DNA of 9,434 bases from Pseudomonadota bacterium (GTDB taxonomy: Bacteria; Pseudomonadota; Alphaproteobacteria; UBA8366; JADFVY01). The DNA lies in assembly GCA_030671915.1 (NCBI GenBank), contig DAOVHN010000047.1, forward strand, positions 1 to 9,434, given 5' to 3'. The notes beneath the pieces are model-generated. The model saw only the letters and a program-made list of their open reading frames with translations. It had not been told where the DNA came from and ran no database searches. Below are positions 1-6,902 of this stretch, piece after piece. Position 1 is the first letter of the stretch. The number at the start of each line of letters is the position of its first letter. A program made the position numbers and the translations under genes.

Positions 1-270
1 AAGCAGCTGCCGAACGTGGCCAGCATGTGCGTCGATGTTCTGTCCGGCGAGAACGGGCTGGACCATACGCTGGATGTCATCGCCGGCGCCCTGCCCGAGC
101 GCTTGCGCGAAACGGCCTATGCGCTGGCCTGCGATATCGTCGCCGCCGACGGCAACGCCAGCCAGGAAGAGCTGCGCGTGCTGGAACTGCTGCGCCACCG
201 CATGGAGATGGAGCGCCTCGTCGCCGCCGCCATCGAACGCGGCGCCAGGGCCCGTTTCGCGCGGGCGTAG
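1..270 (+). CDS. TerB-like tellurite-resistance family protein (C-terminal part, 5' truncated)
   Basis: The reading frame is open to the left edge and ends at TAG 268-270, giving 89 visible residues. A GTG at 16 could be read as a start, but the frame continues upstream without a stop, so this is taken as the end of a longer protein (family members are about 140-150 aa). The visible part is helical: a block with ALPERLRETAYALACDIVAA is followed by the acidic ADGNASQEELRVLE segment, which resembles the TerB helical repeat with its conserved Asp/Glu pattern, then an Arg/Ala-rich tail. TerB-domain proteins are cytosolic and linked to metal or stress responses, but the role of this stand-alone alphaproteobacterial type is unknown and tellurite resistance should not be assumed. 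It converges with the methionine synthase gene on the other strand. The family call is fairly firm; the function is not. Confidence 0.75.
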   Translation, partial: KQLPNVASMCVDVLSGENGLDHTLDVIAGALPERLRETAYALACDIVAADGNASQEELRVLELLRHRMEMERLVAAAIERGARARFARA

Positions 271-293
271 CCGGCATGCCGGGATGATCCCGG
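271..293. repeat. Two overlapping palindromes just after the terB-like stop
   Basis: The 12-base perfect palindrome CCGGCATGCCGG (271-282) starts at the first base after the TAG stop. It overlaps CCGGGAT-G-ATCCCGG (279-293), which can fold as a 6-bp GC-rich hairpin with a 3-base loop. No T-run follows on either strand, so this is not a canonical intrinsic terminator. It may be an RNA 3'-end hairpin between convergent genes. The rest of the gap to 374 shows no supportable gene. Confidence 0.4.
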
Positions 294-374
294 AACTCAC
301 AACCCAGGCTTCTCTATTGACCGCCGCTGCCGCGGCGCTGGCCGAGCTGGTGCTGTGGGGCCAGGCCGGAACCC

Positions 375-1400
375 TCACCCCCCGGCCAACTCCTTGCGCA
401 TGATCTCCGCGCCTGCGCCCAGCGCCTGTAGCTTGCCCACCGCCACATTGCGCGGCAAGGGCGCCATACCGCAGTTGGTGCAGGGGCTGATGCGTTCGGC
501 GTCGACGAATTCCATGGCGGCGCGGATCGTGGCGGCAACCTGTTCGGGTGTCTCCACCGTCTCGCTGGCCACATCGATCGCGCCGACCATGACGGTCTTT
601 TTCGACAACAGCCCGATCAGCGACAGCGGCACCTTCGAATTGGCGCATTCCAGCGAGACCTGGTCGAGGCGGCTTTCGTTCAGCGCCGGGAAGATTTCCT
701 CATACTGCCGCCATTCGCTGCCCAGGCTTTCCTTCCAGTCGAGATTGGCCTGGATGCCGTAGCCGTAGCAGATATGCACTGCGGTCTGGCATTTGAGCCC
801 CTCGATGGCCTTGTGCAGGGCGGCGATTCCCCATTCCTTGACGTCGTCCATGAAGACGTTGAAGGCCGGCTCGTCGAACTGGATCAGGTCCACACCTTCG
901 GCCTCCAGTTCCCGCGCCTCCTGGTTCAGCAACTCGGCGAAAGCCATCGCCATGTCGGCGCGCTTGCCGTAATGCGCATCGGCGATGGTGTCGCAGATCG
1001 TCATCGGCCCCGGCAGGGTGAATTTCAGGCCACGTTTCGTATGGGCGCGCGCGAAGCGGGCCTCTAGCCCGTGGACCGAACCCTTGCGGCTTAGCGCGCC
1101 GGTGACCGTCGGCACATCGACCACATAGCGGCCGTCGCGGATGCCCATCTTCGTCTTCTTTTCCCAGTCGATCCCGGCGACATGTTCCAGGAAGCCATGG
1201 ACGAAATGCATGCGGAACTGCTCGCCCTCGGTGACGATGTCGATGCCGGCGTCTTCCTCTTCCTTGATCCAGATCAGCGCGGCGTCGCGCTTGCCCTGCT
1301 CCAGCTCCTCGCCCTCCAGCCGCCAGGGCGCCCATAGTTCTTCGGGCTCGGCAAGCCAGGACGGTTTCGGCAGGCTGCCGGCAATGGTGGTTTTCAGCAT
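375..1400 (-). CDS. Short methionine synthase, MetE C-terminal-domain type, MesD-like
   Basis: A 341-aa cytosolic enzyme expected to methylate homocysteine to methionine. It has only the catalytic barrel of cobalamin-independent methionine synthase; full MetE is about 750 aa with an N-terminal folate-binding half. Zinc and homocysteine ligands are visible: H209 and C211 in AVHICYGYG, E251 in VSLECANS and C310 in CTNCGMA. QFDEPAF (about 174-180) and GAIDVAS (about 273-279) are other conserved family blocks. From memory of the family, the opening AGSLPKPSWLAEPEELWAPW and the insert after the HxC motif (about 212-240, with SLGSEWRQYEE) resemble MesD, a folate-independent methionine synthase that works with MesX (DUF1852) and oxygen. 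No mesX is in this window, so the methyl donor is inferred. Start: ATG 1400-1398, with AGAGGAG (1416-1410) 9 bases upstream. The Shine-Dalgarno can pair with the following CCTC as a 4-bp hairpin. It lies downstream of the marR gene on the same strand. Confidence 0.85.
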   Translation of the reverse strand: MLKTTIAGSLPKPSWLAEPEELWAPWRLEGEELEQGKRDAALIWIKEEEDAGIDIVTEGEQFRMHFVHGFLEHVAGIDWEKKTKMGIRDGRYVVDVPTVTGALSRKGSVHGLEARFARAHTKRGLKFTLPGPMTICDTIADAHYGKRADMAMAFAELLNQEARELEAEGVDLIQFDEPAFNVFMDDVKEWGIAALHKAIEGLKCQTAVHICYGYGIQANLDWKESLGSEWRQYEEIFPALNESRLDQVSLECANSKVPLSLIGLLSKKTVMVGAIDVASETVETPEQVAATIRAAMEFVDAERISPCTNCGMAPLPRNVAVGKLQALGAGAEIMRKELAGG

Positions 1401-1432
1401 GGGGGAGGACTCCTCTGTCGATCAGGCGGGGA

Positions 1433-1456
1433 TAGTTTCTGGCGACAGAGAAACTA
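1433..1456. promoter_or_regulatory. Inverted repeat, candidate MarR operator
   Basis: TAGTTTCT (1433-1440), eight bases (GGCGACAG), then AGAAACTA (1449-1456): perfect 8-bp arms. It sits in the 109-base gap between the marR-type gene and the methionine synthase, 33 bases or more upstream of the latter's start, where repression or activation would act. MarR dimers bind pseudo-palindromes of about 16-24 bp, so size, symmetry and place fit an autoregulated or neighbour-regulating operator. I found no second copy of this motif upstream of the marR gene itself. The link to this regulator is inference. Confidence 0.45.
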
Positions 1457-1485
1457 GAGCGACAGCCCCGCCGCCGCCAGAGTTT

Positions 1486-1504
1486 TGCGGGAAAAAATCC
1501 CGCA
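1486..1504 (-). other. Perfect 7-bp hairpin just after the marR stop
   Basis: TGCGGGA (1486-1492), a five-A loop on the plus strand, then TCCCGCA (1498-1504). On the minus strand it lies 5 bases after the marR TGA (1512-1510), so it would form at the end of the regulator's reading frame. The U-run is in the loop, not after the stem (AAAACTC follows), so it is not a standard intrinsic terminator. It may protect a 3' end or partly separate marR from the methionine synthase. Confidence 0.4.
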
Positions 1505-1509
1505 GCCGC

Positions 1510-2004
1510 TCAGTTGGCGTGGGCGGCGGGGACTCGGCGACGAGGTTTTTCGCCGGCCAGCAGGCCCAGCGCCACCGCGAAGGCCCCGGCGTCCGGTCCC
1601 AGCGCGCCGAAAAAGGCCTTTTCGGCTTCGGCTATCACCGGGGTGGCGCGGTTCAGGAGTTGGCGGCCCTGTCGGGTGGGTGCGATCGCCACGGCCCTGC
1701 GGTCGTGCGCGTGCGGGTCGCGCCGGACGAGCTTCTTCTGCTCCATTTCGCGGATCTGTTGCGAGGTGGTCATCCCGTCAACGCCGCAATGCACCGCCAG
1801 ATCGGCCTGGGTGAGCTGCTTGCGGTCCGGCATCCCGTCCAGCCCCGACAGCAGCAGGTACTGCACCGGCGTCAGGCGGAAGGGTTCCAGCAGGTCGCGT
1901 TGCAGGCGCTGCCAACGGTTGGACGCGCGCCACAACGCCGCGCCCGGCCCGCCCGCCTTGGGCAGTTTTTCCAGGTCGTCGATCGTTTCAGACCGGTCAA
2001 TCAT
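1510..2004 (-). CDS. MarR-family transcriptional regulator
   Basis: A 164-aa DNA-binding regulator. The order is typical of MarR: an N-terminal dimerisation helix (about 20-40), LTPVQYLLLSGL (44-55), the winged helix-turn-helix LTQADLAVHCGVDGMTTSQQI (about 64-84), the wing with DPHAHDRRA (about 96-104), then a long C-terminal helix. The only cysteine is C73 in the helix-turn-helix. The frame is open to an ATG at 2070, but I chose ATG 2004-2002. It is preceded by GGAAAGA at a workable distance, and the N-terminus then has the usual family length. The upstream option would also overlap a candidate promoter. The ligand is unknown. The co-oriented methionine synthase 109 bases downstream and the inverted repeat between them suggest that gene as a target, but this is inference. 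It lies after the groEL terminator, so it is probably not part of the heat-shock operon. Confidence 0.88.
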   Translation of the reverse strand: MIDRSETIDDLEKLPKAGGPGAALWRASNRWQRLQRDLLEPFRLTPVQYLLLSGLDGMPDRKQLTQADLAVHCGVDGMTTSQQIREMEQKKLVRRDPHAHDRRAVAIAPTRQGRQLLNRATPVIAEAEKAFFGALGPDAGAFAVALGLLAGEKPRRRVPAAHAN

Positions 2005-2048
2005 GGCACACCGTCTTTCCCTGTCCTGCAAAAACACAACCGAGCGCG

Positions 2049-2077
2049 ACCATAACCGATCCCGCCGCATTCGTTAA
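2049..2077 (-). promoter_or_regulatory. Candidate sigma-70 promoter for the marR gene
   Basis: On the minus strand: TTAACG (2077-2072), a 17-base spacer, then TATGGT (2054-2049). Each hexamer matches 4 of 6 consensus positions. It lies between the groEL terminator and the chosen marR start at 2004, which would leave a leader of about 35-40 bases. It is plausible by position but the match is modest. Confidence 0.35.
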
Positions 2078-2085
2078 TACAGCGC

Positions 2086-2119
2086 AAAAGAAAAGGCCGC
2101 GCCCTCGCGGGGCACGGCC
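2086..2119 (-). terminator. Intrinsic terminator of groESL
   Basis: Read on the minus strand, GGCCGTGCCC (2119-2110) pairs with GGGCGCGGCC (2104-2095) across a 5-base loop. That is a 10-bp stem with one G-U pair, followed at once by TTTTCTTTT (2094-2086). It begins 36 bases after the groEL stop. This is a textbook rho-independent terminator and it separates groESL from the marR gene. Confidence 0.92.
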
Positions 2120-2155
2120 TCTTCCGTAACAATTACCGGATGGGCAGGCTTCGGA

Positions 2156-3823
<1,668 letters not shown>

Positions 3824-3927
3824 CTATCCGCGCCCCGCCATCGGGCCTGGGCGCCGGTATCATGTGCCAGCCGGTCCATGCCGGCCGCTCGATTCGTCTG
3901 GTCGCGACAATGTCTCGGGGCGGCGAA

Positions 3928-4221
3928 TTACTTTTTGCCGATGATCCCCATGATGTCGGACTCTTTCATGATGATGAGTTCCTCACCGTCAATCTTGACC
4001 TCGGTGCCGGACCACTTGCCGAAAAGGACCTTGTCGCCCTTTTTGACGTCCAGCGGGGTCACCTTGCCGTCTTCCGAGCGCGCGCCCGAACCGACGGAGA
4101 CGATCTCGCCTTCCTGGGGCTTTTCCTGCGCGGTGTCGGGAATGATGACGCCACCCGCGGTCTTGGTTTCCCCTTCCAAACGGCGAACCAGAACACGGTC
4201 GTGCAAAGGCCTGAAGCTCAT
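3928..4221 (-). CDS. groES: Co-chaperonin GroES (HSP10)
   Basis: A 97-aa protein of normal family length that forms the heptameric lid on GroEL. It begins [20 protein letters not shown]. The mobile loop (about 17-32) carries the hydrophobic GVII tripeptide region (24-27) that contacts Gro[22 protein letters not shown] and the C-terminal IMGIIGKK are typical. The start ATG 4221-4219 is supported by CAGGAGA about 7 bases upstream. It is the first gene of groESL, with a leader of roughly 100 bases that includes the CIRCE operator. Confidence 0.98.
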   Translation of the reverse strand: MSFRPLHDRVLVRRLEGETKTAGGVIIPDTAQEKPQEGEIVSVGSGARSEDGKVTPLDVKKGDKVLFGKWSGTEVKIDGEELIIMKESDIMGIIGKK

Positions 4222-4300
4222 TCGATATTCTCCTGCGATCCCTGAAGATGTTGAACATGCCGGTCCGACGCGCCTTGGGAAACCTGTTGGCGTCCTTTTG

Positions 4301-4327
4301 TTAGCACTCCGGCCCGGTGAGTGCCAA
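4301..4327. promoter_or_regulatory. CIRCE operator (HrcA site) of groESL
   Basis: TTAGCACTC (4301-4309), 9 bases, GAGTGCCAA (4319-4327). This matches the CIRCE consensus TTAGCACTC-N9-GAGTGCTAA with one base changed in the right arm (C for T). It lies immediately downstream of the groESL -10 box, so bound HrcA repressor would cover the transcription start, and the leader RNA would carry the inverted repeat. This implies an hrcA gene elsewhere in the genome. Confidence 0.96.
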
Positions 4328-4328
4328 C

Positions 4329-4357
4329 GACGTAAGGAATGGCGGCGCCAATGTCAA
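4329..4357 (-). promoter_or_regulatory. groESL promoter
   Basis: On the minus strand: TTGACA (4357-4352, perfect -35), a 17-base spacer, then TACGTC (4334-4329) as the -10, with CIRCE starting 1 base further on. The -35 is preceded by C (CTTGACA), also compatible with alphaproteobacterial heat-shock promoters, so RpoH input cannot be excluded. Its place between CIRCE and the divergent usg gene makes the call strong. Confidence 0.8.
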
Positions 4358-4411
4358 GCTATAGCCTCGGGCAAGCGGGCTTCCGATCGCCGGAGCAGAT
4401 TTCGGCCGCGG

Positions 4412-4441
4412 TTGGCAGCACTCTCCATAGCTTGCTGCTAA
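4412..4441. repeat. CIRCE-like imperfect inverted repeat upstream of groESL
   Basis: TTGGCAGCA (4412-4420), 12 bases, TGCTGCTAA (4433-4441). The arms match at 8 of 9 positions, and their outer ends (TTGGCA and TGCTAA-like) echo the outer ends of the true CIRCE. The spacer and inner bases differ, so it is not a consensus HrcA site. It lies between the groESL -35 and the AT-rich leader of divergent usg. Such imperfect repeats arise often by chance, so its role is uncertain. Confidence 0.3.
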
Positions 4442-4608
4442 TGTACTGTTTTTAATAGATTATTCATTTCCATCCTGTATATTTTATGTTGGTTGGAGAA
4501 AACAATCGCGACGATGCCGGCGGGCAAGCTGATTTTGGGGTTGGGAAGCCAGGCCGGCAATCCGGAGCAGACCGGGAGAACTGGTTCAACTGCCGGGAGT
4601 ACCCGCTT
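4442..4608 (+). other. AT-rich leader region of usg
   Basis: The first 60 bases (about 4441-4500) are markedly AT-rich in a GC-rich window and include TATATT (4478-4483) as a possible -10 box, without a clear -35. The rest contains a 32-codon frame starting at ATG 4514 that ends in TGA 4610-4612, overlapping the usg ATG (ATGA). No good Shine-Dalgarno precedes ATG 4514, so I do not call it a gene. The usg promoter is probably here. Confidence 0.35.
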
Positions 4609-4872
4609 ATGAGCGATCTTGAACGTCAGATGATGGATTACCGGCTGACAACGGCCGAGATTCTTTATCACCTGCCGGACCATCCGGATTTGCTTCAAAC
4701 ATTCATATGGCAGACCCTGGATATCGCTCCGCGCTATCCGGTGCTGCGCAAATTTCTCGACTACTGGCAAAACAATATCGAGGGCCGGCTGCATTCGGTG
4801 AGCATCGGCCAGCGCGGCGTCATCGCCCCCGCGGAATTCCGCATGGCGGACGTCCAACTGGTGTTGCATTGA
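4609..4872 (+). CDS. usg: Usg-family protein of unknown function
   Basis: An 87-aa cytosolic protein matching the small alphaproteobacterial Usg family (Pfam Usg). Typical blocks are the opening DYRLTTAEILYHLPDHPDLLQTF (about 10-32), YPVLRKFLDYWQ (about 43-54), GRLHSV (59-64) and the C-terminal IAPAEFR with a final LH. No catalytic motif or membrane segment is visible and the family's biochemical role is not known. The frame extends upstream to ATG 4486, but I chose ATG 4609. GGGAG (4595-4599) lies 9 bases before it, the resulting length fits the family, and the upstream 41 residues are low in family likeness. It is divergent from groESL. The next gene starts 74 bases downstream and has its own likely promoter. 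Confidence 0.88.
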   Translation: MSDLERQMMDYRLTTAEILYHLPDHPDLLQTFIWQTLDIAPRYPVLRKFLDYWQNNIEGRLHSVSIGQRGVIAPAEFRMADVQLVLH

Positions 4873-4891
4873 AGGCCGCGCCTCCGGCAAT

Positions 4892-4919
4892 TTGATATCG
4901 CCGCTGCCCCCTATATAGT
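4892..4919 (+). promoter_or_regulatory. Candidate promoter of the histidine phosphatase gene
   Basis: TTGATA (4892-4897), a 16-base spacer, then TATAGT (4914-4919). Both boxes are close to the sigma-70 consensus. Initiation near 4926 would leave a leader of about 20 bases before the ATG at 4947, including the Shine-Dalgarno. The -10 context TATAGTCG recurs upstream of ctaA (5618-5625). Confidence 0.55.
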
Positions 4920-4946
4920 CGACCCGAAAATTCGGCGGGAGGGCGG

Positions 4947-5546
4947 ATGGAAGCGGTTGGGACAATTTATCTGGTGCGCCACGGCGAGACCGAGTGGAAT
5001 CGCGAGGGCCGCCTTCAGGGGCAAAGCAATTCCGCCCTTACCAAGCGGGGCCTGAAACAGGCGCACGGCATCGGCATGCTTTTGCGGCAACTGATCGGCG
5101 CCGGCGACGGCATCCCGATTATCGCCAGCCCCCTGGAAAGGGCCCTGCGCACCGCCGAAGCCATTTGCGGCCCGCTGGGCCGGGATTCGGCCAGCCTGCC
5201 TACCGACGACCTTCTGAAGGAAATCAGCTTCGGCCGCTGGGAGGGTATGACTTTTGCGGAGATTGCGGCTGCCGACCCCGGAAACTGGCGGCGGTTCGAA
5301 CAGGATCGGTGGGACTTTGCACCGCCGGGCGGCGAAAGCTACGCGATGATGGCGGAACGTGTGCGCCAGTGGCTGCACGACACCTCTGCCATCAGGGAGA
5401 AAATAGTCGTTGCGCATGGCGAGTTCGGCAGGGTTTTGCGCGGGATATATTGTGGCATGACCCCCGACGAAATGTTCGCCCTCGATGTGCCGCAGGATGT
5501 GGTTTTTTGCCTTTCGGCCGGGATGATCGAGCGCATTGGCGTCTGA
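4947..5546 (+). CDS. Histidine phosphatase family protein (phosphoglycerate mutase-like)
   Basis: A 199-aa cytosolic enzyme of the branch-1 histidine phosphatase superfamily. The phosphorylated histidine is H12 in YLVRHGETEWNREGRLQG. Phosphate-pocket residues follow: R11, R65 in SPLERALRTAEAI, E92 in LKEISFGRWEG and H157 in VVAHGEFGRVLRG. The PPGGES motif (126-131) is typical of GpmB/CobC-like members. The second histidine is normally in a SHGG-type context, and here it is AHGE, within family range. The substrate cannot be told from sequence: sugar phosphates, nucleotides and alpha-ribazole phosphate are all used by relatives, and no cobalamin genes are nearby. Start ATG 4947 has GGGAGG (4937-4942) just upstream. 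The stop codon lies inside a 10-bp inverted repeat. Confidence 0.92.
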   Translation: MEAVGTIYLVRHGETEWNREGRLQGQSNSALTKRGLKQAHGIGMLLRQLIGAGDGIPIIASPLERALRTAEAICGPLGRDSASLPTDDLLKEISFGRWEGMTFAEIAAADPGNWRRFEQDRWDFAPPGGESYAMMAERVRQWLHDTSAIREKIVVAHGEFGRVLRGIYCGMTPDEMFALDVPQDVVFCLSAGMIERIGV

Positions 5547-5573
5547 TTTACTCCACTAGCGTCAATCAGACGC
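5539..5573 (+). other. 10-bp perfect inverted repeat spanning the phosphatase stop codon
   Basis: GCGTCTGATT (5539-5548), a 15-base loop, AATCAGACGC (5564-5573). The TGA stop (5544-5546) is inside the left arm. No T-run follows, so it is not a classic intrinsic terminator. It would form a stable 3'-end hairpin in the mRNA, possibly for RNA stability or rho-dependent ending. The gap from here to ctaA (5574-5655) holds only the ctaA leader. Confidence 0.55.
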
Positions 5574-5594
5574 ACCATCGGACTTGATCAGTTA

Positions 5595-5623
5595 TGGCGG
5601 CTTGTGCGCGGCGCCGCTATAGT
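5595..5623 (+). promoter_or_regulatory. Weak candidate promoter of ctaA
   Basis: TATAGT (5618-5623) is a good -10 box about 33 bases before the ctaA start and is followed by CG exactly as in the upstream phosphatase promoter. At 17-base spacing the -35 position reads TGGCGG, a poor match, so an activator or an alternative -35 would be needed. Confidence 0.25.
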
Positions 5624-5655
5624 CGCGCCGATTCCGGCCAAAGGAGATCAGGTTA

Positions 5656-6714
5656 ATGGACAGCGCTGTTTCCGCCGGCGATTACGCGAACCGCCGCAAT
5701 ATCGCCATCTGGCTTCTGACCTGCAGCGCAATGGTGGCGCTGATGGTGGTGATCGGCGGTATCACGCGGCTGACCGAATCGGGCCTGTCGATGACCGAAT
5801 GGCGGCCGTTGATCGGCTGGATTCCGCCATTGAGCGAGGCGGAATGGCAGCGCGTCTTCGACCGCTACCGCGATACTTCCGAATACCGGATCCAGTTCCC
5901 CGGCATGGACCTGGAAGGTTTCAAGACGATCTTCTGGTGGGAATATATCCACCGTGTATGGGGCCGGCTGATCGGGCTGGTCTTCGGCCTGCCGCTGATC
6001 TGGTTCGTCATCCGCCGCCGTATCGAGCGCCCGATGATCCCGCATCTCGTGGCCCTGCTTTTCCTGGGCGGATTCCAGGGGCTGATCGGCTGGTGGATGG
6101 TCAAGAGCGGCTTCGTCGACCGCGACGATGTCAGCCAGTACCGCCTGACAATCCATCTCGGCGTCGCCATAGCGATCCTGGGCTATCTGCTGTGGCTGGC
6201 CATCGGGCTGCTGGCGCGCGGAGAAGAGCGCGCCGCGTCGCCGGCCGGGCTGCGCCGGCTTTCCCGGGCCACCGCGGCAACCGCCTTCGTCACCATCCTA
6301 TCGGGCGGCATGGTGGCCGGCATCAATGCCGGTTTCATCAACAATACCTGGCCCTTGATGGATGGCGGGCTGCTGCCGGACGATTTCGCCGCGCTGTCGC
6401 CCTTCTGGCTGAATTTTTTCGAGAACCATTCGACGGTCCAGTTCGGCCACCGCATACTGGCCTACCTGACGGCGATCGTCGCCGGCGTCTACTGGTTCCG
6501 CGCGCGATCCGCCGGACTGCCGGCGCGGGCGCGGACGGTCGCCAATCTGCTGGGCGCCATGGTCGCGCTGCAGATCGTACTGGGTGTTTTCACGTTGCTG
6601 CTGGTGGTGCCGATTTCGCTTGCCGTGCTGCACCAGGGCGGCGCTGTGGTGCTGTTCGCCCTGGCGATATGGAATATGTGGGAGCTATCGCCGCCACGCG
6701 CCGCGAACGTCTGA
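5656..6714 (+). CDS. ctaA: Heme A synthase (COX15/CtaA family)
   Basis: A 352-aa inner-membrane enzyme that oxidises the C8 methyl of heme O to the formyl group of heme A, the cofactor of aa3-type cytochrome oxidases. Eight membrane segments are visible (about 17-36, 103-121, 131-149, 165-187, 206-224, 266-282, 296-314, 322-340). The four heme-ligand histidines are present: H99 in WWEYIHRVWGR, H167 in TIHLG, H265 in QFGHR and H326 in LHQGG. The glutamate E97 of EYIHR, implicated in catalysis, is intact. GGITRLTESGLSMTEW (34-49) and INNTWPLMDGG (228-238) are hallmark loops. Length is normal for alphaproteobacterial members. The start ATG is backed by a strong AAGGAG (5641-5646) 9 bases upstream. 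No ctaB or oxidase genes are in view. The organism is therefore expected to respire aerobically with a heme-A oxidase. Confidence 0.96.
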   Translation: MDSAVSAGDYANRRNIAIWLLTCSAMVALMVVIGGITRLTESGLSMTEWRPLIGWIPPLSEAEWQRVFDRYRDTSEYRIQFPGMDLEGFKTIFWWEYIHRVWGRLIGLVFGLPLIWFVIRRRIERPMIPHLVALLFLGGFQGLIGWWMVKSGFVDRDDVSQYRLTIHLGVAIAILGYLLWLAIGLLARGEERAASPAGLRRLSRATAATAFVTILSGGMVAGINAGFINNTWPLMDGGLLPDDFAALSPFWLNFFENHSTVQFGHRILAYLTAIVAGVYWFRARSAGLPARARTVANLLGAMVALQIVLGVFTLLLVVPISLAVLHQGGAVVLFALAIWNMWELSPPRAANV

Positions 6715-6735
6715 TTGCGGCGTTGTGACGCAATC
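6712..6735 (+). other. Hairpin spanning the ctaA stop codon
   Basis: GATTGCG (6713-6719), a 9-base loop, CGCAATC (6729-6735): a perfect 7-bp stem that can be extended by a T-G pair at 6712/6736. The TGA stop (6712-6714) sits at the base of the left arm, as with the phosphatase gene, and both left arms read TCTGATT. No T-run follows. It is probably a 3'-end hairpin. Confidence 0.4.
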
Positions 6736-6867
6736 GGGCCGCCTATATTGTTTGTAGACATTCAGAAACCCCGGAATTCCGCGAGTTTTGTGCGTTGCAC
6801 ATTGATGGCGTTTCGTATTAGCCGTTGAATTCACGAATTTTTAAGCAGGTTTCCTGTAATTTTCCCC
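6736..6867 (+). other. Non-coding AT-enriched spacer between ctaA and the sRNA
   Basis: No supportable reading frame. TATATT at about 6743-6748, with a TTGTGA 15 bases before it, is a weak promoter candidate. TGTGC-GTT-GCACA (6789-6801) and CAGG-TTT-CCTG (6846-6856) can form small hairpins. The base composition is more AT-rich than the flanking genes, consistent with a regulatory region upstream of the sRNA promoter. Confidence 0.4.
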
Positions 6868-6896
6868 TTGCACTCTTCGCAGTCGCAATATATATG
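6868..6896 (+). promoter_or_regulatory. Candidate promoter of the sRNA
   Basis: TTGCAC (6868-6873), a 17-base spacer, TATATG (6891-6896), within an AATATATATG run that allows alternative registers. It predicts a start near 6903 and a transcript of about 95 bases ending at the T-run at 6997, the size expected for the sRNA proposed here. Confidence 0.6.
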
Positions 6897-6902
6897 CTGC
6901 GT

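Noticed and set aside
284..403. 40-codon frame between the terB-like gene and the methionine synthase
   Set aside because: No ribosome site, it overlaps the opposite-strand gene's end, and its Ala/Leu-rich content is typical of shadow frames in GC-rich DNA.
2004..2070. Extended N-terminus of the MarR regulator from ATG 2070
   Set aside because: The extra 22 residues are Arg-rich and unlike the family, and the start would overlap the candidate promoter. ATG 2004 has a Shine-Dalgarno.
4438..4965. 175-codon minus-strand frame over usg
   Set aside because: It overlaps the recognised usg gene and the phosphatase promoter, has no family likeness and no ribosome site that I can see.
6772..6781. 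10-base palindrome CGGAATTCCG
   Set aside because: Around nine perfect 10-base palindromes are expected by chance in a window of this length; nothing else marks this one.
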